A stretch of DNA of 64,000 bases from Arbacia lixula (GCA_963669155.1 OZ022577.1:11396395-11460394); one strand, 5' to 3'; positions 46,605-60,666 are shown, counted from the first letter of the stretch. Translations and numbers: made by a program. The notes: generated by a model not told the origin, from the letters alone.

Positions 46605-49600
46605 TGGAATAATGAAAGACTTTGCTAGTGTCATCAATTCTTGTCACATGATCATGTTGAAGGAGCCATTGAAATAAAATCCCCCTTTTTTGTGGTATTT
46701 ACACATCTTTTATTTGTTTGTCCTGCATGAGGGCTACATACTTTAAGAGAGATATTAGATAATCATATTGTAAATTGTTGTACGTGTATATCTTATAGAA
46801 CCAATCAAAACATTTTTAATGCATTTTTTGGTGAGAATCACTGAGCAGTGACCTAAAAGCCCTAAATCGTGGCAGATTTTTACTGAAAGGCCACAAAAAT
46901 GAAGAATTGTAGTAATAGTAGTTATTGTATAAGAATAATTTTTATGACCTATTGTGGATAGATTGTACTTCAATCATGCACTTATCCCTCTCAAATGACA
47001 CATTTTAATGGCCAATTTTCCCAGGTATTCATTTTTAAACTGCATCAAATGCCTGTACAACTGCAACAATCCCCATGATGTCAGCTCACTGTTGTGAATG
47101 ATACTTGTATCATATTTTTGTCAAATCCCATACATACACTGGGCATCGTAGACCTTGATGTAATACAGAAAAAGGTAGCCATTGGGAAAACATATTATTG
47201 TCACCAGTTAGAATTCAGAATGTTTAAGAAAAAAATGAACCATGTTTACCAAAATGGTTTCACAAGGGCTATTTTAGGATTGATGTAAGTCACTTCTGGC
47301 TTTGATATATTTGAGAAACAATTTTATCAATCAAAATATATCAAATTCCAAGTTTTTGAGAAATGTCATCATTCAGTCCTCTTTAAAATCTTTTGCAGAT
47401 ATATACAGAGGTATGGCAAAATTTTAATTTCAAAGGTGAGATTTCTACTACATTAATTTCTTTACATATTCCACATTATCATAATCTTTTCATGAGCTTT
47501 TGGAGCTTTCCAGAGCTCAATTGCTCTTTAAGTGCTTTCATAATTTTAGCTGAGTGCAGCTGTGTAAAACACTGATTTGGCACAGCACGCTTTAATGCAA
47601 TGTTTGTGTGTTTGTTCATCAGTTTGGAATCCCGGATGAGGCCTTAGCTGTATAAAGGGTGGCATGTATTTTGTTCCCTATAAGGATTAGTGCAGTGGGT
47701 GGAAAGAAAACAAAGGAATGCACAGCCCTTCCCTTAGAGACAGAGTCAAGACACAATAAAAAGCACTAACAAAGAAGCCAGTCTCTTGGTGGGTAGAAGG
47801 TGAGCTTTGTTACTTAAAGAGATTCAACACCCACATTCACACTATGCACAAAATAAGCTACACACAGTCATGTAAGCCTGTAAGTTTATGTATATATTTT
47901 TTCAATTACATTGTTTAATGAAGATATATGTACATGTAAGTTCAATATTAGATCCCTTTTTTATCATTTGAATATTTTGCAGCAGAAACCCTCTTATTCT
48001 TGACATTGTATACCAGTAATTCACATTTTCTTGTAAATGTACATACAGTTCTTGTGAAATTAATACAGTAATTTAATACAGCCTGTACAAAGAAAAAAAC
48101 AAACCAAATTACATTGGTTGCGCATGTCAAGCACATGTGCTCTGGTTATCTTTATCTTGAATAAACGCATTTAAAAGATAGAGGGTACATAATTTGGCCA
48201 GCTTTGAGATGGCTCCATAAGACTTTGCCTTGTCATAGTGGATGCACATCATTTCACATGTGTTCTACATGGATGGTTTAGAGGCTGTAAGGGTCATGGG
48301 GAGTCGTGGTCAGTCAAGCTTGCTTCCTGAAAGGTGTGGACATTTTACATGAACTAAGTATGTATTCCTAGAGACATGTATGATGTAAGTCTACAACTTT
48401 TACATCAGTAATTATAACAGACATGGTGTTGATGCAAAGAAAATAAGCAAACTTGGTTATGATTTATGAGACTCTTTTGATATAAAATTTATTTGTGCAT
48501 GCTCACTGAAAACATGCATTCCCAACACCACGAACAACATTAAAATACTGTTTGAATATTACCCAACTAAAGGAAAGAGTAAAAGTAGGACTCACATAGC
48601 ATTTTCAACGTGCATGTATATTCAAACTATAAAGAGTGCATACAGTATTGGAAAAATTAAATTCAAACGAATTTCAATGCCACTTCAAACTTCAATATAA
48701 GGAGGAAGTTTTTCTTCTTCTAATCTTCAACAACATTATTATGATAAATAATTATTGTGTTGAAGGGAAATGCAGTTGACCAAATCAAAACAGAATTTAA
48801 AAGAACGGAGAAGATGACAAATCACAGCCTCGTTTAAGTGTACAGTATTCAGAGGAGGGATCATTGCACCCAAGCCAAGAAATGCCCAAGGGGCAAACCA
48901 GTCTAGCAATTGTGCTGATGAAATGAGCTCAGTGATGTTTTTATGACTGTGACCTTTGACCTTTCATGGTTACAAATATGTCCCTTGAGAGAAATAAGCA
49001 ACACAAAGAAGGTGCTGTAACTTGTGTTCCCAGACTCAAGGTACTTTATTGTTTCACATGTTGTGTCTGTCATAAATGGGGAAAGACTTCCACGTATCCA
49101 GTTTCATCTTTTCTCTCAGTGTTTTATTTCAAAGGCTAAATAAAAGTTTCATTCATAAATAATGTTGCTGTATCGTAATGCACACAATAGATTTTACCAG
49201 TACAATGTATCTAGCAATATGCCAGCTTGTGTAAGCATGAGTACCTCTTTTCTGTGTTTTGTTTTTTAAGATACACATTATTGTTTTTGGTTGGGTAGTG
49301 TGAACGTTGACGTCAGTCACCAATCACTTTCAAGAAGTCAGGATTGGAAAGAGACAAGACTCTGTAGTGAAAGAGGACTACCTTCCGATAGTAACATGTA
49401 GGCCAACATGGTAAATCATACACATGTGTATATTTGTATTCACAAGCTGCTGTATTTTCCCCCAGTTTGTTTTCTTTCTGTTCTCCTGTCATGAACTTGT
49501 TCCCTACAGTAACAGCGAGAGCATGGTCCCCTTGTTATTGAATTTATACCAATCCTGCATACCAGTGTCCTGCAGTGTGATTGCTTCCATTTGTCAGGAA

Positions 49601-49689
49601 GCCTCAACACTCAGCTTGCTTCCCTCAAAAGCATTCTCAGAGAATATCTTTCTGAAACTTACAGGGGTTCTACACGTCCCTCTTGCTCC

Positions 49690-50203
49690 CCAGCTCTCTC
49701 CCTTTCTTCTCATCTCCCTCTCTACCGATTGTTCCCTCTCTGTAACCCTTTCTTTCTTTCCCTTTCTTTCTCTATCTTTCCCTCTCTTTCCTTCTCTTTC
49801 CCTTTGTCCCTCTCTTTCCATCTTCCTGTCTTTCCCTCTTCTCTCTTTCTGTCTTTTTCTATCTTTCTGTCTTTCTGCTTATCTCTCCATCTCTCCTTAA
49901 CTCTCTTGCCCCCTCTTTCCCTCTTTCCCTATCCTTCCCTCTCATTTCTCTTTCCCCACATTTCCCTCTCTTTCACTCTCTTTCCCCCTCTTTCCCCCTC
50001 TTTCCCCCTCTTTCCCCCTCTTTCCCCCTCTTTCCCCCTCTTCCCCTCTCTTTCCCTCTCTTTCCCTCTCTGTCCCTCTCTGTCCCTCTCTTTCCCTCTC
50101 CTTCCCTGTCCTTCCCTGTCCTTCCCTGTCCTTCTCTCTTCTTCTCTCTCCTTCCCTCTCCTTCTCTCTCCTTCTCACTCTTTCCCTCCCATTTCTCCCC
50201 ACT
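49690..50203. repeat. About 510-bp homopyrimidine tract with 10-bp minisatellite
   Basis: Almost pure C/T on the plus strand. At 49980-50040 the decamer TTTCCCCCTC repeats at least six times, then drifts to TTTCCCTCTC, TGTCCCTCTC and CTTCCCTGTC units up to about 50190. Long open frames across it (208 and 158 codons plus, 86 minus) are low-complexity artefacts. Such tracts can form intramolecular triplex DNA. Confidence 0.9.
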
Positions 50204-50815
50204 TAAAGGCTAAGTGAGCACCTGTCTTCGAGGAAAGTCTCACATTCCTGTTTTCTTTGTCACAAGATGTTCCCTTCCACAAAGCTCCCAATGGTGCGGG
50301 CAGTGCAGCCACATACATTACACACAATGTGATGTTATGACAAAGGGCAACACCCAACTCAAGCCCATTTATTACCATACTTTTCTCATGTCATCAATTA
50401 CTGCTTCATCTGAACATTCTGAAATGTCCTCCTGATTTCAATTTATGTGAACCTTCAGCCTTCAAAAATAGGCTCTCATTTCCTTACCAGCCTTATATAC
50501 TGGTACACCAAGGTCAAGAATCCAAAACAAATAGACCAGAGAACTGTTACTTCATAATTTGAAAACAAAGCAAGAGTTGTTACCAACCTAAACCCACAGT
50601 TAGCATCACTGTGTATGCCTTGCCCAACGATTAATTGTCAAGCATGCACTTCAGTCGAAGGTCCCATGGACTACAGACAGATAGTGGTCGCAGGATGGGG
50701 TACAATAATTAGATATTGATATACCGTGACCTGAGGCACTGTGAAACATGAATCTAACTGGATGAATCATTCATTACCAGAAATTATTGAATAGTAGTAT
50801 GGTGATGCTAGTGGT

Positions 50816-50867
50816 GGTGAGGATAGAGGTGGAGGTGGGGGTGGGGGTGGGAGGGGGGGGGGGGGGT
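50816..50867. repeat. G-rich GGTGGGGGTGGGGG tract
   Basis: GGAGGTGGGGGTGGGGGTGG followed by a run of about 14 G; a strong quadruplex candidate on the plus strand. Confidence 0.85.
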
Positions 50868-52988
50868 CGGCTGTAGATGGATTGAGTCATATTCCAGAAT
50901 ATACAAAATTTGATTGAACTAATTGATGCCAAGGTACTGTGCAGCATATACTTGTACTCGATGCTGTGGATGTTTACAGTTGATGTACATTGCATGGCGT
51001 AGTTGTCTGATACCATCAAGTTCCTTACGTTGCTGCAAAAGAACTATTTCAGAATGAAATAGGGCTGCTTCAGGTGAAAGATGGTGTGATAAAGAGACGG
51101 AATTATAAATACCCAGCTCGTTGTTTGTATGTGTATGAATATGCTCATGTATGATAGTGTGGATGTGTGTGTGTGTTCATGTATACATTGACTGAATGCT
51201 AATCCATATCCAAACACAGTTAAATACATAACAATTATTCCCACGCATTATCAAAGTTCATTATCATGTAGGAAAGAAAATGGTTAACATGTACATGTTA
51301 AGAATAACACAATCCTTGAGGTTATACATCCAGTGATGTAATATAGATCAAATATATCATTTTCAGAAATTCTATTTTTTTATTAGAAGTTGGATGCTTT
51401 AAATGTGAATGAAATTGAAATGGTCTCCATGTGAAATTTTGGAAACAAAAATATGAATGCAAGGGGCAAGAGCAAGCAGCATAGTTACATTTGACTAGCT
51501 ACTGTACATGTAGCTTGATACGCTGTGTGTGGATTGCGCAGGGCAGGGCAGACCGAATTCTCCGCATTGTAGAGCTTTCATAACAAAGGCTTTTGTGTGA
51601 CCCAGTAAAAAGGAAAGAAGAAAAAAAAAACCTCCCTGCCCTCTGTGAAACCATATAAACTTGCCAGCCCCTGGTCAGACAGCTATGGGTGTAACTTTAC
51701 CCCCTCACAGCTGCGACCTCAAGTGCACCCTGAGTGACCCTGCACCAAGATGGAAGGTCTGACTTGACCCCATAAGTGAATAATAGGTGCCAACACCTGA
51801 AGGCAGGCAATTGCATTAGCTTCCCCTGCATGTCATTAGAATGTAGGAGTAGCTAATTCAATTTGGTGATCCATTATGTACATATTTATTGATTTATATG
51901 TCGTTGAGTACATACAATTGGACATGTGCATTGGATAACACATTGAGATGACCCTACATTCTCATTTGGCCTTGTTGAATAGTGTGTCTATAATGGTATG
52001 ATATTCTATGATAGTTGAAACAGTATGATACATTGTAACTTGATTGCGTGAGTATCGTGCCATCATTCTATGTTAATGCGAATTGACGAATACAGTATAC
52101 GTACATGTACAAGAGCATCTAAAAACATGATCACATTAGCAAATTAATCATGATAAAACTGGAATGTGCCTACAGTAGAGCAAATGTTAGCAGACTTGTT
52201 TTTTTGACAAAGAGAGTGTACATGTATCTTGAAACAAAGGTGACATTGCGTGGATAAACTCATCCTCTGACTTATTGCGACAGTCTTCCATGTTGTCGAT
52301 CTCATCCGGCTATAGTATGTGAATTCATGAAGCACTGTCAATTTACACTGCCATTCTCCTTACCCAACACACATAGACACGATGCAGGCAGTACTATCCA
52401 CCCTTTGTTTGGATGCAAGCACCATGAGTCCATCTGTTGTTTGCTTTGCCAGCTATCTGTCTGCAAATTGTTGTTATCATTACGTCTGCATCTTCCTTTG
52501 ATGAAGACATTATCGCTCATTACCCAAGGCCGCGGCATGCACTCACAGCATCAAAACACTACCTCACTGATGCAACCATGAGTGTTGTATGCTTGTAGAA
52601 TACAATTTAATGAGACTCATATTCTTTACAGTTTATGTTCATGTATATTTTTGTAATTCAACTGGAGGCTACATTGAAGACGTTTGGGGGATACAGTATG
52701 TGCATGTAAATGTAGGACCAATGGCCAAAGGTACACATGTTAGTATTTCCAAAAATATCCATGATGATAAACTTTTACAATTGAACAGCTCCATGTATGA
52801 TGATATCAATCAGTATATCAAAAGATGTGCAAACAAAGAATGTGCAAACAAAAATTATCTTAGAGATGTGACTGTATGAAATCATCTTCACTATAAATTA
52901 AAAAAATTATACTGGGGAGAGCATCATAGCCATGCCGCAAGGTAATCAGACATTTCTTTGTTATGTGTACAAACATTGTGTTTTTAAT

Positions 52989-53433
52989 CCCATTCATATA
53001 CCATGATAATGATAATACCTATACTATTACAGATGTACATCGGTAAGAAAATTTCCAGCGAGCCTCTAAAAACACCGTTCATATACACCGAAAAAGCTGT
53101 AATATTGTGGTTTTTGAAAAGCTGGATTGGTAACATATTTAACTAAGCCATACGAGCGTTGCGATAACCAAATCACATGCCAGAGCATGATGCATGAGGC
53201 GCAACATTTACTGCTATATGGCTGACTTAGTTTATAAGACTCGCTTACTGCAATATTGCGGTATTTAAGTCTCAATCTGCAAAATACCTGCAAAAAAATC
53301 TGGTAAAAAGAGGAAACAAATACTGCATTATTTGAGTGATTCGTGTTCGTATATGTGCAGCTGTCCATAATGCATCGGCAAAATTGTTGCAAATGTTGCG
53401 CGTATATTACGGATAGGTGGTGTATATGAACGG
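52989..53433. mobile_element. Family D element, inverted copy (445 bp)
   Basis: CCCATTCATATACCATGAT at the left and GGTGTATATGAACGGG at the right, with inner CGGTAAGAAAATTTCCAGCG and AAAACACCGTTCATATACAC. The order is opposite to the 40859 copy. The 138-codon minus-strand frame here overlaps it; part of its reading (G-V-Y-E-R-C-F) is shared with the plus frame of the 40859 copy because of sequence homology. Confidence 0.8.
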
Positions 53434-53471
53434 GTGTTTTGAGGCAATTGTGTTTGCAAGGAAAATTCCCC

Positions 53472-53844
53472 TTAAAGGGCATATACTGTACTGGGAAGGT
53501 GAAAAAGCCTTCAAAATGTAATTGTTAGCAATCTTCTTGCCAATGGTATTAAATTCATGTTTTGTCTATTTTAGAAGCTTGCTGAAAGTTATTTGCCCTC
53601 AAATGATCTACATTTGGAGTAATGAGTGATTAAATCACATATCCTCAAAATGTTCGGTCCGAACATTTTGAGGATTTAATCATTAATCATTAATTACTCC
53701 ACATGTGGATCATTTGAGGGCAAATAACTTTCAGCAAGCTTCTAAAATAGACAATACATGAATTTAAGACCACTGGCGAGAAGATTGCTGACAATTACAT
53801 TTTGAAGGCTTTTTCGCCTTTCCAGTACAGTATATGTCCTTTAA
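53472..53844. mobile_element. TTAA family B, full palindromic copy
   Basis: TTAAAGGGCATATACTGTAC at the left and the inverse of GTACAGTATATGTCCTTTAA at the right; the centre is CATTTTGAGGAT and its inverse around TTCGGTCCGAA. 373 bp. It lies 38 bp from a family D element. Confidence 0.9.
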
Positions 53845-54764
53845 GATATGAAGCGGACGGACGATGTGAAGATGAGCAGAAAGAGTGCGCGAGATAAGCC
53901 CTTAACTGCACATATCCCGCTATCCCAGTGGGACAGATGGAAGAAAGGGGGAGATGGGAGGGGAGAGGGGTAGCATGATAGTAGTGGGGGAACAGTAACG
54001 TTCTCTTGTCCCTTGAGGTGGAGATTTGAAGAAGCTTCACTGAGGCTGAATTGGATTACCTTTGTACATATTCGTGCAAAGCAGATTATTGGATTTGTCC
54101 AACTTGAATTCAGAAAGGGTGTCCCTGTGTTGTGGAAATTGGCTCTGAATTTACATGGTGGTGATTTTTTTTTTACCATGGCTGTGGGATGATTGTAGTA
54201 GAGAGATGCACTTCGTGTCAGAATTGTTTTCAGAATTGTAACAAAGCTATTCTATTTTAATGCTGGAGAAAACGTATTGTGACATGTGAAAAATTTTAGA
54301 ATGTGAGTCAATTCTAAGGGCGGGTTCACCTCCTTTCACCAGTTAGCCTGTTTCATCATAATTCCATGAGCATGTATGTCGAACAGACTTTGAACATCTA
54401 CTTCAACAAATTATATTGATTTTGAAGGTTTTACAAGATCGTAACTCAGGAGAATGTTAACCTCTACTTGCTTTAGCACTCAAGCCTGAGTAAAAATTCA
54501 TGTATTTTACTAGAGAGGAACTGTACTGGAAACGAATACGCCTCCATAATTCAAACGCAAGTGCAGTGAAAGAACACTTTAGATGGCAGATTCCTATTGG
54601 TAATGCAGGAGAATTGTCAAACCCTTGAACGCTGCCTCTTCTTTTTAACTTCCCCACTCACCTCTTTTCCTCCCTGTGCCCTTCATCTCAGCATCGCCCT
54701 GTCCATATTAATGAAGCTCTCCATCTCAGGCACTGCATGGACATTGCTGCATCCTCGGCAGAGG

Positions 54765-54766
<2 letters not shown>

Positions 54767-54822
<56 letters not shown>

Positions 54823-54856
54823 GAGGAAGAGAGAGAGAGAGAAAGAGAGGGAGACA
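54767..54856. repeat. (GA)n microsatellite
   Basis: About 85 bp of GA dinucleotides with GGGA and AAGA interruptions, followed after 54.93 kb by a CT-rich stretch to 55.1 kb. Confidence 0.95.
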
Positions 54857-56597
54857 TAATGTCCTCACCAGGATGGGTGGAAGATGATTCATCCCTGCCT
54901 GCTTGCATCTCACTCACCTTTATGCTTGTATAACCCCTCACCACTGCCTCTTTCTCACCTTATTTCTCTCGTATCTCTCTTTCTCTCCTTCTACCTTTTC
55001 TCTCTATCTCTTATCCTTTCAGTTCCTCCTGTTACCCTCTCCTCGCCTTTCTGCCTATCTTTCTCTCTATTTCCTATCTCATTATTTTTTCCCTTTCTTT
55101 CTCTTTTTTGTTTTTAAATAATTTTATATCCTTATGTGATTTCTTTCTTTCATCCTCTTCTTTTCATTCTATCATTCTATCTTTGCTCATATTCTTTGTG
55201 TTTGGTTCTTATGTTTGTATCTTGTCTCTTGTCTTTTTTTTTGAATTCTCTCTTGCTATCTTTGTCTTCCTATATTAAATATTTTCTCTAAAAACCTGCC
55301 CATTAATGAATTGTCAGCACCTACACATTTCTTTAAAATTGTAAATTGTGCATAGGATTTCCAAATGTCATTGAACCAAGTAAGGAGACAAAAATATAAT
55401 TTGTATCAATAATACAATCATGTTATCTGTGAAGTGATTATCTTGCTCCTAAATAATGCATGTACCTGGAGGTATGTTTCAGGTCATGAGGTTATATTTC
55501 ACTTTGTAAAAGATATACAACTTAACTGTCCAGCTGTGAGTAATACAATATTTTATTTAACCCCCTACCAACACCAAGAAAATATCACAACTGATACAAG
55601 GTGCTTGCTACTTTCTGAGAGGAACTGAACTTGTTACACATGGTTGGGTATTTGATTCATCAATTTTCACAGCTAATTTGGCACGGCAAACATCTTTGCC
55701 CCTGTCTGAGGCTGTCAGTGTTTGTACTGCCTTTGTGATAGGCCAAACAGGCAGAAATGGAGATTCAGGGATAGGGATAAGACAGGTTCTATGTACGGCC
55801 AGTTCACACAGAAGTGCAGTGTATCATAATTGTACACCCAACATTATTCTTAAAGGAACTTGAGGCTTATACTGCGCTCCAAATATGGAAAACATGTGGA
55901 TTGACTTGACATGTATATCTTTAAACGTTGTAAAAGAATTGGAACAAGCATTTTTAAATGTTAAGGAGAATCTTTATAGATATAGAGCACTCTAAAGAAA
56001 ATGAATATGTCTGGACTATTCAAGTGTTTTATCAATCCCCTTGGAAACCTTTTAGGCTAGGGAGATTTACATTAGCAACTGCAATGAACACTCTTGCCCA
56101 CTGATCATTGTCACTTTAACAAGCAAGATGCACTTGGCAAATCATCAAATTCAAAAGCCATGTTCAATCTCTATGCATGAGATACACACTTGGTTACAAG
56201 GATTTTGAATACTGATTGTTACAGGCTAGGAATGTTACTGAATGCAGTAAAATTGAACTGCGAAGTGTCGATCAATAACTGCTGATGAAAAGCAGTTATG
56301 GCACGGAGTGACAAGCCACGAGTGACATGCACTTGCCGCTTGGGAGGGTAACTAAACCTTCTACTGTGGGTGAATAACCATGATGCTGTAAGATGGAGGT
56401 AATGGCAGGACACTATCCCCCTCATAAAAGTGTGCGAATCCCTATGAGAGGTGTACTGTTGTAAACTGTGTATGTATCTATACATGTACATGTAGATCAC
56501 TACATCTACAGCGTATGTGTCTGATTTTAAATCATAAAGTGCAGTGTATGTGAAATGTACTTTCTTCTTCTTTGTTTCTTGTGAAATGATGACTAGG

Positions 56598-57079
56598 GTT
56601 GCGTTCATGCGACACTTTTTTGCCCTAGAATCATGATTAGAATCATGATTCAAAACGCGTTTCTGCAGAATCATGATTGTGTTCAGACGAAATTGAATAC
56701 AACGTGATTCAAAACGCAAACATGAAATGCGTTGAAAAGGGGCGTTTTGAAACAGGTTTCTGCAGAATCATGTTTGAAGAAGGTCGCTTGAACGCAACCG
56801 TGTTTTGAATCATGATTCTATGATGTCATTGTGTCGGGCTATTTCTGGTGCTAGTCAAGCAGCCCACGTAGAAGTCAGCAAATGAGCGCGTAAAAGCTGA
56901 CCTATACTTTCTGGGTCAAACTGCGCACTGCAATGCGCACTGGACCGGCCTGAATCTGAGTAGAAACATGATTGGAGAGAAGGTCGTCTGAACGCTGATT
57001 CTGTCGTTATCGTGATTCATGTTTGTGTTTTGAATCATGACTAGAATCATGATTCTGGCAATGGTCGCATGAACGCAAC
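56598..57079. mobile_element. Family L element (GTTGCGTTCATGCGAC ends) with repeated AATCATGATT
   Basis: Left end GTTGCGTTCATGCGACA, right end GGTCGCATGAACGCAAC; near-perfect inverse arms. Inside, the palindromic word GAATCATGATTC or a close variant occurs about eight times at both flanks, and AAAACGC words recur. 482 bp, no coding capacity; TAG lies one base outside each end. Confidence 0.8.
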
Positions 57080-57289
57080 GTAGATGTTCCTTTTATTCAC
57101 AGGTGCAATCTTCCTGAATTAATGGAACAATTGCTTGCTGGAACATGAAGCATGACACATGGAGTTACTAAACTCGTTACGTTCAGCAAGTGACTTTGTG
57201 TCCCAGGGGACAAACACCTCATGCCAGCAGTGCAATTTTGGTCTTCCAATAGTGATAGATAATAACTTTTTTATTAAAAAAATAATAAC

Positions 57290-57760
57290 CAAAATTATTT
57301 TGGTTTCAATAAAAAGAGACAAATGAAAGAAACATATGAGTGAAGGTTTGACGAAAATCGGTCAAAGGAAAAGAAAATTATTTGATTTTTAAGTTTTTAT
57401 TTTGTGACGTCACATGCGAGGTGCTCTCCCATATGTTGTGTACATTTTTTTTCGAAAATGTGCATTTTCTCACAAAGATATGCATCCTTTTACTTGTGCG
57501 TTTGATACATTATCAGAAATACGTTTTTACACACATACCTGTACGAAAAAAATAATTCCGTTGTCAAAAACAGAAAAAAAGCAATTTATCGACTTATTTT
57601 GTACACAACATATAGGAGAGCACCTCGCATGTGACGTCACAAAATCAAAACTTTAAAATCAAAAAACTTTCTTTTCCTTTGACCAATTTTCGTCAAAATT
57701 TCACTCATATGTTTCTTTCATTTGAAACCAAAATAATTTCAGGGTGAACTTCCCCTTTAA
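57290..57760. mobile_element. TTAA family A copy lacking the outer left end
   Basis: Starts within the family at AATTATTTTGGTTTCAATAA and runs through both arms to AGGGTGAACTTCCCCTTTAA. Very similar to the 20409 copy. Confidence 0.85.
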
Positions 57761-58619
57761 TGAGTTTCATTCCAAACTTTATTTTGTTTAGCACTGTCAG
57801 ACAAATGGGTGATGGAAACACATGTACACTTTGTGGAGGGACTCTGAATACAGCAGGGATTATTCCCTACAAGGGGGATGATTCACCCACTGGGATCAAA
57901 ATCTCTCCTCAGAATCCTCTCCCCATCTTCTCCTCCTCCTCGTATTCCACTCCTTGTCTTTTTGTCGGCCCCCTATCTCCAGCGTGGCTTGGCAAGACAT
58001 GTAGGTAATCAGCCTGTGGAGACCTTGTGCTGCACTTTTCTCTCTCCACTCCACCCTCAAGAAAAATATCTCCATGTTCCTTCCATTTGATTACCCCCCC
58101 CCCCCCCCTTGAGCTACATACATACTATATGATAAGAAAATCAATCAGCAAAGGAGATAATTTGAAAATATTTTTGCTAGTGTATAGATTTCACAACTGA
58201 GGACAGATGTTTAATAATTGGCTTCTCCCCCCTGCAGTTATTGTTGTAAAAGCATTAATAAACTGATTTTGTGCCAAAGTTGTTATAACAATTTATCATA
58301 ACAATTTAATTAAAAGAACAACAACTATCATTACATGTACATGTATGTCACACTTTATTCTTTTACAGTCTCAGAGTGCATGCTGGTGATGATTGTTGTT
58401 TTTTTTTTTTACTTATTTAAAATACCTTATTGAAAGGTGACTTCTGTTTAAGTTCTTGTTCTTCTCAAGTTACAAAAGCTTGAGGTTTATTTCCAAATTT
58501 TTGGTCTCTGTTCTAAAAATTAAGACAGAACACATAAATAACTTACCCAGTATAAGACATCAACAAAAAATATTTATTAACCTCCATAATTTCAAGCATA
58601 ATATTTTGGTTTGGAGTAC

Positions 58620-58985
58620 TTAATGGGAATATACTGTACTGGGAAGACAAAAAAACATCAAAAGGGTGATCATGAGCAATCTTCTTACCAATGGTCTTAA
58701 ATTTATGTATTGTCCATTTTAGAAACATGCTGAAAGTTGTTTGCCCTCAAATGATTCACATTTGGAATAATAAGTGGTTAAATCAAAATGTATGGGCCAA
58801 ACATTTTGAGGATTTATGATTGAATCACTAATTACTCCAAATGAGGATCATTTGAGGGCAAATAACTTTCAGCAAGTTTATAAACTGTACAATACATAAA
58901 TTTAAGACCATTGGTAAGAAGATTGCTTGTGATCACCCTTATGATGTTTCTTTTTTGTCTCCCCAGTACAGTTTTTTCCTTTTAA
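58620..58985. mobile_element. TTAA family B, full but diverged copy
   Basis: TTAATGGGAATATACTGTAC at the left; the right end is CCAGTACAGTTTTTTCCTTTTAA. The interior has ACATTTTGAGGAT and TTTGAGGGCAAATAACTTTC as in the other copies. 366 bp. Confidence 0.85.
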
Positions 58986-60517
58986 TATGTTCATTATACA
59001 ACCAAATCAATGATTCAGAAGTGTATTCAGTCTTATTCAAGTAGACAAATCAGAGTTCATCTTTTGGTCGAATGTCTCCTTTGTGTACTTTAGCTTGGTT
59101 TCCAGGCTTTTGCACATGTAGTTCATTTATTGATAAAAAACCCTATAGTACTCATTAGACCAGCTCCTCTTTCATTCTCCTCATGTCTCCCTTTGTCCCT
59201 GTTTAGGGAGCCTCCTATTTAGGGAGCCGCTGGAGAAGTAATTAAAAAGGATAAAAGTTATGCAATCAGGCCCGTTATTGAATATTGTAGTTTTTATTGA
59301 AAATACCCAACAGCCTGAAAGCTAGGCTACTTTGGTGGAGATGTGGTTTGACAGCAGGATGTTTGGAGCACTAATAGTGTCTGAACTGTCAGGTGTCTGC
59401 CACTTTTTCCTCCCTCTTTTCTTCCATTGCAAGAAGTTTCATTTTGATGGGATTAGCTCACACCACTGAAGACAGGCCATTTATAAGGTTTTAGAGGGAT
59501 CTCAAGACTTGTGATGTAAGACCTGTGTCTCCACCTGAAGTATTGTCAGTGCTGTAGGGTCATTGCTCTTTTCAAGGGTTAACAGTCCATAAATAGGTGG
59601 GGATACAGTGGAGGAGGAAGTTAATCAGGGCATGGAAAACAACTCTTGTTGTGATTCTCTACACCTCTGCTTAGAATCAGCAATGAAAGAGGAAAGAGAG
59701 AAGAATGAGAGAGGGAGAACCTGCTTTCCACTGCCAGATTTCTTCTAAGATATCAAAGCAAGACATGGATTTGCACAGTGCACCCCCTGAATCTTGTGCA
59801 ATGTATTATCCCTTTGCGTTTGAAGAGTTGCAAACATTGATTCATCTTTATATAACATTTTGGAGTTTGGGAGATTTCAAAAGCTCAACATTGCTTTTTT
59901 TGATGCACTTGTGATTGAACATTTGCTGGCATGCACTATTTTTACTCACTTTGTAATTCACGTACAATGTTTTCCCCACCATATTAAAGTTATATGTTTT
60001 TGCTTGTAGCAAAAGAACAAGCTGGTGTCATACATAAGAATAAGGTTTCTGTGTCAGCACAATTCCTGTGAAAAAAAAAATGTTAAATTCAAAATTATGA
60101 AGAAAAAATGCTAGAAGAGGGTTGATATTATTCAGTTTGTGGGGACCAGCCATTTCTCTGCTCTATTGATCAATAGGTCAGAATGTCACAGAATCAGACT
60201 AAGTCTCTATACCCAATGCAAACTCTCCCGCACAGTTTAAGTACACTCTAACAACTGTGAGAGCCCTCAATTCAAGGGGTGAAGCAAATTTGAAAACATG
60301 TCTGATACAATGAGCCTATTTTATTGCAGCTTGTTACAGTCTCAATAGCTCATTTGCGGCAGATAATTGCGGTGGAGATGCAATTGTGTGCGGAGGGTTC
60401 AAAGTTGGGATAGATTTGTGACGCATATCAGGCGAGTTGGCACAGATTTTGACACGGTGCAGGTGTACATGCATTATGTGGATGAATGCAAATAAAATGG
60501 GTGAAACAGAAAGCGAA

Positions 60518-60574
<57 letters not shown>

Positions 60575-60599
60575 AAGAGGGAGGGAGAGGGAGGGAGAG

Positions 60600-60630
<31 letters not shown>

Positions 60631-60666
60631 AAGAAAAAAGAGGCAGAGAGAGAGGAAAAAAAAGAA
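60518..60666. repeat. (GA)n and (GATA)n low-complexity tract
   Basis: GA dinucleotides, then GATAGATAGATAGATAG at about 60600-60617, then AAAAAG-rich sequence. Confidence 0.9.

Noticed and set aside
49424..50217. Long open frames of 158 and 208 codons (plus) and 86 codons (minus)
   Set aside because: They run through the CT tract and encode only Ser/Pro/Leu/Phe or Arg/Glu/Gly/Lys repeats; low-complexity artefacts.
56219..56719. 166-codon minus-strand frame
   Set aside because: Overlaps the end of family L and ordinary intron; no domain, no splice or promoter context.
57760..58090. Open frames with a C-T-L-C-G-G start as a possible zinc-binding exon
   Set aside because: Only one short Cys pair, no second pair at a suitable distance and no clear splice pair; C/T-rich sequence explains the open frame.
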